The notes under the pieces were generated by a model. It saw only the letters and a program-made list of their open reading frames with translations. It did no database searches and was not told the origin of the DNA. From Clostridiales bacterium (GTDB lineage: Bacteria > Bacillota > Clostridia > Oscillospirales > Acutalibacteraceae): DNA of 36,978 bases. Below, piece by piece: positions 32,700 to 36,978 of this stretch; position 1 is the stretch's first letter, and each line of letters starts with the position of its first letter. The stretch lies in contig JAAYSC010000079.1 in NCBI GenBank assembly GCA_012524025.1, forward strand, positions 1 to 36,978. The letters run 5' to 3'. The position numbers and the translations under genes were made by a program.

Positions 32700-34127
32700 G
32701 TGGAAACATTAAAAATTTTTGCTTTGCTTATTTTTACAAGCTTAGCGGCTTCCTATGCTTGGGGGATGAGAGGCACAAAAATCGGCGGTGAAAAGGGCGC
32801 CATGTTGCCCGGGGCCGTGCTGGGGCTGATTTTTGCCTGGTTTTCGGGTTCAGATCTGATAAGAGAGAACTTTTTTGTCTTTTCTGCTATCGGCGCCATG
32901 GCCATGTCCTACGGCGGCAGCCAAACTTATGGTGAAACTTTAAGTTTTGTGGTTAGCTCCAAACCACCCGAAAATTATAAAAAAGGGATTGTGGCCTTGA
33001 TTGTAAAGGGTTCAATCTGGTTTGGCATATTCTCTGCCTATATGGGCATAGCCTTCAACACGGCCTGCGGAATAAAATATAAGCAGGCAGACCTTCTTGC
33101 ACTTTTCGCTGTCATTATGCCCTTGCGCGGCTTGGGTATCTATCTGCTCAACCGTCCGGTAAATCCGAAAGAAAACAAATTTCCCAAAATTTATTTTTCA
33201 AAAACCCGCAATGAAAGCTGGGGAGGCTTGCTCTTTGTACTGCTGGCCTTGATAGTTTTAATGGCTGTTAAGGGGGACACTTACTCCCTAACCTTTACCG
33301 CAATCGGCGCCTTGAGCGGGGCCATGGGCTGGGTTATTGGCATTAATCTCTTTTATTTAGCCAACCACCCACTCAAAAGCGGTCGCTATTTTTTTGGAAA
33401 ATTGCAAGAAAAAGGCTATGCCAGCGGCTGGAAAATAATGGAATTTACCTTGGGTGCGGCAGGGGGCCTGGGTACGGCACTTTACTTCTTCTTAAACAGG
33501 GCGGGCCTTGAAAATATTACAGGCAAACTTGCCGGGCAAAACACCTTGTTCTCGGGTTTTAAGGCTAATGAATTGAGTTTTTTACCCTATCTAATGCTGA
33601 TACTTGTGTTTTTACCTGCCCTTCAATACCTCTTTCAAAGCAAGCATAATGAAAAGATTAAAGATAAACTTGATAGCCTGGGGCAATTTATGGAATGGCT
33701 GGAAGAGCCGATTTATTCTTGTATAATCTTAGCTATTTTAATCTTGGGCAATATAAAGGCAGCCAAGCTGGTTTCCTTCTTTGTCATCGCCTGGCTCTTG
33801 GTTGAAAAAGACTTTTTCGAGCGCTTTATGAAAACGAAATACAAATGGCCCTGGTTTGTCATATTGATAGGGGGGCTTGCGGCAGTCTTGGCGGGCGAAT
33901 TCCTTTTGCCCAACGGTTACAGCGCCTTTCAAACCTGGGTCTTATATATCTTTACATACGAATTTTTTGAGCTTTTTTGGATTGACTACGAAGCAAAGCA
34001 AATTGCTGAAAATAAAGGCAAGCCTCTCCTAAAACGCTGGCGCAGAACATCCGAACCCTTAGTCCACCTTTATTTTTTCTTTCAAATTGCCCTTTTACTT
34101 ATCGTCGGCGGGATTTTAATGATTTAA
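32700..34127 (+). CDS. Polytopic membrane protein of unknown function
   Basis: I do not recognise the family. The protein has about 475 residues and about 11-12 hydrophobic helices spread over its length. The N-terminus has SYAWGMRGTKIGGEKGAMLPG, a glycine-rich, charged segment inside the membrane region that looks like a conserved core motif. The C-terminus ends in a short cytoplasmic stretch (RRTSEPLVHLY) and a final helix. GTG 32700 is 6 bases after GGGGGG; a TTG at 32697 is the alternative. Only 29 bases separate it from the preceding terminator, and no clear promoter fits in them. A transporter or membrane enzyme is possible; nothing supports a specific role. Confidence 0.8.
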   Translation: METLKIFALLIFTSLAASYAWGMRGTKIGGEKGAMLPGAVLGLIFAWFSGSDLIRENFFVFSAIGAMAMSYGGSQTYGETLSFVVSSKPPENYKKGIVALIVKGSIWFGIFSAYMGIAFNTACGIKYKQADLLALFAVIMPLRGLGIYLLNRPVNPKENKFPKIYFSKTRNESWGGLLFVLLALIVLMAVKGDTYSLTFTAIGALSGAMGWVIGINLFYLANHPLKSGRYFFGKLQEKGYASGWKIMEFTLGAAGGLGTALYFFLNRAGLENITGKLAGQNTLFSGFKANELSFLPYLMLILVFLPALQYLFQSKHNEKIKDKLDSLGQFMEWLEEPIYSCIILAILILGNIKAAKLVSFFVIAWLLVEKDFFERFMKTKYKWPWFVILIGGLAAVLAGEFLLPNGYSAFQTWVLYIFTYEFFELFWIDYEAKQIAENKGKPLLKRWRRTSEPLVHLYFFFQIALLLIVGGILMI

Positions 34128-34132
34128 GTTTG

Positions 34133-34161
34133 TTTACTTTCACAATGTAGTGTGCTAAAAT
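34133..34161 (+). promoter_or_regulatory. Promoter of yerC, with a his-operator half-site in the spacer
   Basis: TTTACT (34133-34138) is 17 bases from an extended -10, TGCTAAAAT (hexamer 34156-34161). The spacer contains AATGTAGT (34144-34151), which is identical to the complement of bases 8264-8271 in the his palindrome. TAGTGTGnTAnnAT is also common to both promoters, which suggests shared regulation or autoregulation. Confidence 0.6.
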
Positions 34162-34183
34162 CATTAACGAAGGAGGGGTTTTA

Positions 34184-34483
34184 GTGAATCCTAAATTGAG
34201 AAATGAGAATACCGATTTCCTTTTCAAGGCTATTCTAAAACTTGAAAATATAGATGAGTGCTATGCATTCTTCGAAGACCTTTGCACTGTTATTGAGCTA
34301 AAGGCTCTGTCACAGCGAATTGTTGTTGCCAAAATGCTCAGCGAAAAAAAGGTCTATAGCGAAATTGTTGAAGAAACCGGTGCCAGCACAGCCACCATCA
34401 GCCGGGTCAACCGTTCACTGACCAATGGTTGCGACAGCTATGAAATGATTTTTGCCCGCTTGCAAGAGGATGAAGATGAGTGA
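34184..34483 (+). CDS. yerC: YerC/YecD family TrpR-related DNA-binding protein
   Basis: This is a small all-helical repressor-like protein of 99 residues, related to the Trp repressor. It contains CYAFFEDLCTVIELKALSQR then IVVAKMLSEKKVYSEIVEETG. The helix-turn-helix ends in ASTATISRVNRSL, the usual recognition helix of the family. The GTG start at 34184 is 5 bases after GGAGGGG. Comparative genomics has, as I recall, linked this family to control of histidine genes in Firmicutes (HisR). The shared half-site with the his promoter here supports that link but does not prove it. The coding sequence overlaps the methyltransferase gene by 8 bases. Confidence 0.93.
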   Translation: MNPKLRNENTDFLFKAILKLENIDECYAFFEDLCTVIELKALSQRIVVAKMLSEKKVYSEIVEETGASTATISRVNRSLTNGCDSYEMIFARLQEDEDE

Positions 34484-35225
34484 TTACGGGGTTTTTGCCA
34501 CCTACTATGACAGGCTGACTCAAAATGTAAATTACAAAGGGCGTGCCGAATATTTTCGCACGCTCCTTTGCACTTATGGCATTTGTGAGGGGACCTTGCT
34601 TGACTTAGCTTGCGGGACGGGCAAAATCCTATATGAAATGGCGGCCTTGGGTTACGATACCATAGGGGTGGACAGCAGCGTGGATATGCTGTCCCTAGCC
34701 CGAAACAGAGCGGAGTATGACAAATACTCTCCGCTTTTGCTTTGCCAAGAAATGCAAGAACTTGACCTCCACGGCACTGTGGATTGCGCCCTGTCTTCTT
34801 TGGACAGCATTAATCACCTCTTGGAAAGGGACCATGTTTTAAAAACCTTTGAAAGGGTTTTTCTCTTTTTAAACCCCGGCGGTGTTTTTGTTTTTGATGT
34901 AAACACGCCCTACAAACACGAGCATGTCTTGGCAGATAATTCATTTGTATATGATTTAGATGATCTTTTTTGTGTCTGGCAAAACACCTATGAAGCCGAA
35001 AACCATGAGGTTGAGATGGTTTTGGATTTCTTCACAAAAACTCAAGGTGAAAATTATCGGCGTCAAACACAGGTTATATGGGAACGCGCCTATGAACTTG
35101 AAGACTTAAAAAGCATGCTAAAATCCGCCGGCTTTAAGCCGATGGGGGTCTTTGAAGATATGACGCAGGAAGCTCCGTCGGCAACCAGCCAAAGGGTGGT
35201 TTTTGTGGCTCAAAAACCTTCTTAA
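34476..35225 (+). CDS. Class I SAM-dependent methyltransferase
   Basis: This Rossmann-fold methyltransferase of 249 residues acts on an unknown substrate. Motif I is LLDLACGTGKILYEMAALGY, followed by GVDSSVDMLSLARNRA (acidic residue binding SAM ribose), CALSSLDSINHL (motif post-II) and LFLNPGGVFVFDVNTPYKHE. The N-terminal YGVFATYYDRLTQNVNY is typical of small ubiquinone-methylase-like enzymes in Firmicutes. I start at ATG 34476, 6 bases after GAGG and 8 bases inside yerC, so it is translationally coupled to the regulator. Confidence 0.9.
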   Translation: MSDYGVFATYYDRLTQNVNYKGRAEYFRTLLCTYGICEGTLLDLACGTGKILYEMAALGYDTIGVDSSVDMLSLARNRAEYDKYSPLLLCQEMQELDLHGTVDCALSSLDSINHLLERDHVLKTFERVFLFLNPGGVFVFDVNTPYKHEHVLADNSFVYDLDDLFCVWQNTYEAENHEVEMVLDFFTKTQGENYRRQTQVIWERAYELEDLKSMLKSAGFKPMGVFEDMTQEAPSATSQRVVFVAQKPS

Positions 35226-35252
35226 AGTTTTTTTGGAATTCGGGAGATTTTT

Positions 35253-36128
35253 ATGGGAAGATTAGAAAGATTCATTTCAAGCGATGCAACTTTAAGCATT
35301 ATGGCGGTTGATTCAACCGATATAGTCAACAGGGCGGCAACGATACACGCAAGCTCTGCGGTTGTTTCGGCTGCCTTGGGTCGCCTTCTGACCGCTGCCA
35401 CCCTTATGGGTGCCGCTTTAAAAGGCAAAGATGATACAATCACCTTACACTTAAAAGGCGGTGGGCCGGTCGGGTCGGTTATTGCCGTGGCAGACTCAAA
35501 GGGGAATGCCCGCGGTTATGTTACCGAACCTGTGGTTGAAATACCTTTAAACGACAAGGGCAAGTTAGATGTTGCCGCCGCCGTGGGGACCGAGGGCACC
35601 CTAACCGTTATGAAAGATTTGGGTCTCAAGGAACCTTATGTGGGCAGTGTACCCATTCAAACGGGTGAAATTGCCGAAGACATAACCGCCTATTTTGCCA
35701 TAAGCGAGCAAATCCCCACGGTTTGTGCCCTGGGTGTTTTGGTGGGCAAGAATTTGCGCATCAAAGCCGCAGGCGGCTTTATAATTCAGCTCTTACCCTT
35801 TGCACCGGAAGAAACAATCGATGCCGTGGAGCGCTGCATTCAAAACATTCCATCTGTTACGGAAATGTTGAGCCAAGGGCTGACGCCTGAAGAAATGAGC
35901 AAGAAGGTTCTTCCGGAATTTGAATTGGAACTCTTAGACAGCTCCAACCCAAGCTATTCATGCAATTGCTCGCGCCAAAGAACAGAAAGAGTCTTGTTGA
36001 CCTTGAGTGCAGAGGAATTGGATTCCATGGCAGAAGACGAAAAGATAGAAGTGTGCTGCCATTTTTGCCCCAAACGCTATGTTTTTACGGGGGATGAAAT
36101 AAGGCAAATTGCATCCGATAAAGAATAA
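35253..36128 (+). CDS. hslO: Redox-regulated chaperone Hsp33
   Basis: Hsp33 is a cytoplasmic holdase activated by oxidative unfolding. When reduced, four cysteines hold a zinc ion; on oxidation they form disulfides and expose the client-binding surface. The 291-residue protein has the N-terminal substrate domain (GRLLTAATLMGAALKGKDD, GGGPVGSVIAVADSKGNARGYV) and the C-terminal zinc switch, CNC at 237-239 and CHFC at 269-272. All four ligands are intact. GGGAG precedes the ATG by 6 bases. Confidence 0.96.
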   Translation: MGRLERFISSDATLSIMAVDSTDIVNRAATIHASSAVVSAALGRLLTAATLMGAALKGKDDTITLHLKGGGPVGSVIAVADSKGNARGYVTEPVVEIPLNDKGKLDVAAAVGTEGTLTVMKDLGLKEPYVGSVPIQTGEIAEDITAYFAISEQIPTVCALGVLVGKNLRIKAAGGFIIQLLPFAPEETIDAVERCIQNIPSVTEMLSQGLTPEEMSKKVLPEFELELLDSSNPSYSCNCSRQRTERVLLTLSAEELDSMAEDEKIEVCCHFCPKRYVFTGDEIRQIASDKE

Positions 36129-36161
36129 TAAGTTTTTTTGACAAAAAGTGTCTTTGGGGTG

Positions 36162-36190
36162 TTGACAAGGTCGGTTCTTTATAGTATATT
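36162..36190 (+). promoter_or_regulatory. Promoter of the tRNA cluster
   Basis: TTGACA (36162-36167) and TATATT (36185-36190) are 17 bases apart, with the first tRNA starting about 28 bases after the -10. An additional TTGACA at 36138-36143 has no matching -10. Confidence 0.85.
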
Positions 36191-36218
36191 ATACAGCGTC
36201 GCTGTTGCGGCAGATTGT

Positions 36219-36294
36219 GGGAGCATAGCTCAGCTGGGAGAGCACTTGCCTTACAAGCAAGGGGTCACAGGTTCAAGCCCTGTTGCTCCCACCA
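36219..36294 (+). tRNA. tRNA-Val (anticodon TAC)
   Basis: This is a complete cloverleaf of 76 bases with encoded CCA. Acceptor GGGAGCA pairs perfectly with TGCTCCC. The anticodon stem is CTTGC/GCAAG with loop CTTACAA, giving anticodon TAC at 36252-36254. The T arm contains GTTCAAG. Confidence 0.96.
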
Positions 36295-36300
36295 AAATGG

Positions 36301-36377
36301 GGCCCGGTAGTTCAGTTGGTTAGAACGCTAGCCTGTCACGCTAGAGGCCGACGGTTCGAGCCCGTTCCGGGTCGCCA
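36301..36377 (+). tRNA. tRNA-Asp (anticodon GTC)
   Basis: This is a complete cloverleaf of 77 bases with encoded CCA. Acceptor GGCCCGG pairs with CCGGGTC through one G-U pair; the discriminator is G. The anticodon stem is CTAGC/GCTAG with loop CTGTCAC, anticodon GTC at 36335-36337. Confidence 0.96.
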
Positions 36378-36382
36378 TTTTT

Positions 36383-36458
36383 GCCTCTGTAGCTCAGTTG
36401 GTAGAGCAGTGGATTGAAAATCCACGTGTCCTTGGTTCGATTCCGAGTGAAGCCACCA
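36383..36458 (+). tRNA. tRNA-Phe (anticodon GAA) with a poorly paired acceptor stem
   Basis: The D arm, the anticodon arm (GTGGA/TCCAC, loop TTGAAAA, anticodon GAA at 36416-36418), the T arm (CTTGG/CCGAG) and encoded CCA are normal. The acceptor is not. The 5' strand GCCTCTG faces TGAAGCC, giving C2-C71 and C5-A68 mismatches plus two G-U pairs at positions 6 and 7. A fully paired 5' strand would read GGCTTCA. It is either a divergent or damaged gene or a local sequence error. Confidence 0.85.
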
Positions 36459-36473
36459 TCTTTCATTATTTAT

Positions 36474-36548
36474 GGCGCCATAGCCAAGTGGTAAGGCAGA
36501 AGTCTGCAAAACTTTTATGCCCCAGTTCAAATCTGGGTGGCGCCTCCA
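36474..36548 (+). tRNA. tRNA-Cys (anticodon GCA)
   Basis: This is a complete cloverleaf of 75 bases with encoded CCA and discriminator T, as expected for Cys. Acceptor GGCGCCA pairs with TGGCGCC. The anticodon stem is GAAGT/ACTTT with loop CTGCAAA, anticodon GCA at 36506-36508. The T stem is CCCAG/CTGGG. Confidence 0.95.
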
Positions 36549-36560
36549 TATTTTAATAGA

Positions 36561-36600
36561 CATAAAAAAGCATGCTTTTGAGAAAGCATGCTTTTTTATG
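36561..36600. terminator. Bidirectional intrinsic terminator after the tRNA cluster
   Basis: A perfect 18-bp inverted repeat (CATAAAAAAGCATGCTTT and its complement) surrounds a 4-base loop at 36579-36582. The ends of the stem give a T-run in both directions, so it can stop the tRNA transcript and the converging minus-strand gene. Confidence 0.92.
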
Positions 36601-36659
36601 TTTTCCTGCAAAGCGGACCCTTCGTTATTAAAAGATCCCTGCATTGTCGTGGTTGAATG

Positions 36660-36978
36660 TCATTGCCTGCCGGCAGCATAGTTGTCCAGAACATCCACCA
36701 GAGTCTCCAGAAAACTCTCTTCCCCCAGAGTATTGATCTTATGGAACATTGCCTGACTGCCGCCGGAAGTTATGGCTGAGACAAACAGGCGATCGCCTTC
36801 ACCAACCAGCGTAAGGTTCAGACTGACCCTGTTCCCACCGATCCAGCTGAAGCGTTCGTATACCCGGATGGCCACCCGGAAGTCGCCAAAGCTGGTGTCG
36901 CTTCCATCCTCCAGCGTAGCGGACATGCTCTGCATGATCGTTTTGTCGGCGATCTTCAGCAATTCATTAAAATTACCA
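36660..36978 (-). CDS. DUF6054-like protein, N-terminus outside the window
   Basis: This minus-strand frame is open to the right edge, so the gene is incomplete at its start. The visible part is about 106 residues, with SFGDFRVAIRVYERFSWIGG, NRVSLNLTLVGEGDRLFVSA and ITSGGSQAMFHKINTLGEES. This pattern is like the DUF6054 family of Firmicutes as I recall it; the function is unknown. No signal peptide or membrane segment is visible in this part. It converges on the tRNA cluster, and codon use looks richer in G and C at third positions than in the genes to the left. Confidence 0.7.
   Translation of the reverse strand, partial: GNFNELLKIADKTIMQSMSATLEDGSDTSFGDFRVAIRVYERFSWIGGNRVSLNLTLVGEGDRLFVSAITSGGSQAMFHKINTLGEESFLETLVDVLDNYAAGRQ

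Noticed and set aside
36336-36644. Minus-strand frame across three tRNAs with a peptide like RHPDLNWGIKVLQTSALP
   Set aside because: This is the well-known spurious translation of tRNA genes; the tRNA cloverleaves explain the sequence.
1-36978. CRISPR array, insertion sequence, prophage or toxin-antitoxin locus
   Set aside because: No regularly spaced direct repeats, transposase, integrase or phage structural genes were seen on either strand.

Overview
The window looks like chromosome from an anaerobic Clostridia-type Firmicute. The evidence is a PolC-type replicative polymerase in a uppS-cdsA-dxr-rseP-ispG-polC block, a HisZ plus short-form HisG pair, ferredoxin-linked metabolism (IorAB and an unusual thioredoxin reductase), Hsp33, YerC, strong AGGAGG-type ribosome binding sites and TTGACA/TATAAT-type promoters. 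No rRNA, CRISPR array, insertion sequence, phage gene or origin was found. The species cannot be named from the sequence.

Positions 1-8218 form one housekeeping operon for isoprenoid and undecaprenyl-phosphate supply, phospholipid synthesis, intramembrane proteolysis and replication; its PolC has no proofreading exonuclease insert. Positions 8232-14500 hold a compact histidine operon, hisZ-G-D-C-B-A-I-E, with its own promoter. An imperfect 26-bp palindrome covers the -10 box, and hisH, hisF and histidinol phosphatase are absent from the cluster. Positions 14506-19154 continue on the same strand with an acyltransferase of the condensation fold, a zinc-ribbon membrane protein, an M20 (PM20D1-like) peptidase and glycerate kinase. 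The first two of these are each broken by a one-base frameshift at the same octamer in the same phase. A bidirectional terminator closes this run.

The minus strand from 19225 to 24329 carries a polar amino-acid ABC transporter (binding lipoprotein, permease, ATPase) and then a DegT aminotransferase with a Gfo/Idh dehydrogenase. The last two are divergent from a plus-strand sodium:solute symporter, across a 321-bp region with two good promoters and an inverted-repeat operator candidate; together they look like an uptake and catabolism locus for an unknown polyol, sugar or amino sugar. Next on the plus strand is iorA-iorB-paaK-ACT-fucosidase-thioredoxin reductase, which starts with a structured 5' leader (three hairpins and a competing pairing). 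The theme is ferredoxin-dependent arylpyruvate oxidation and aryl-CoA formation.

A terminator then precedes a large membrane protein of unknown function, a YerC/TrpR-like regulator, a methyltransferase and Hsp33. A four-gene tRNA cluster (Val, Asp, Phe, Cys) with its own promoter and terminator follows, and the window ends in a partial minus-strand gene. The YerC gene and the his operon may be linked: an 8-base half-site of the his palindrome recurs in the promoter in front of yerC.
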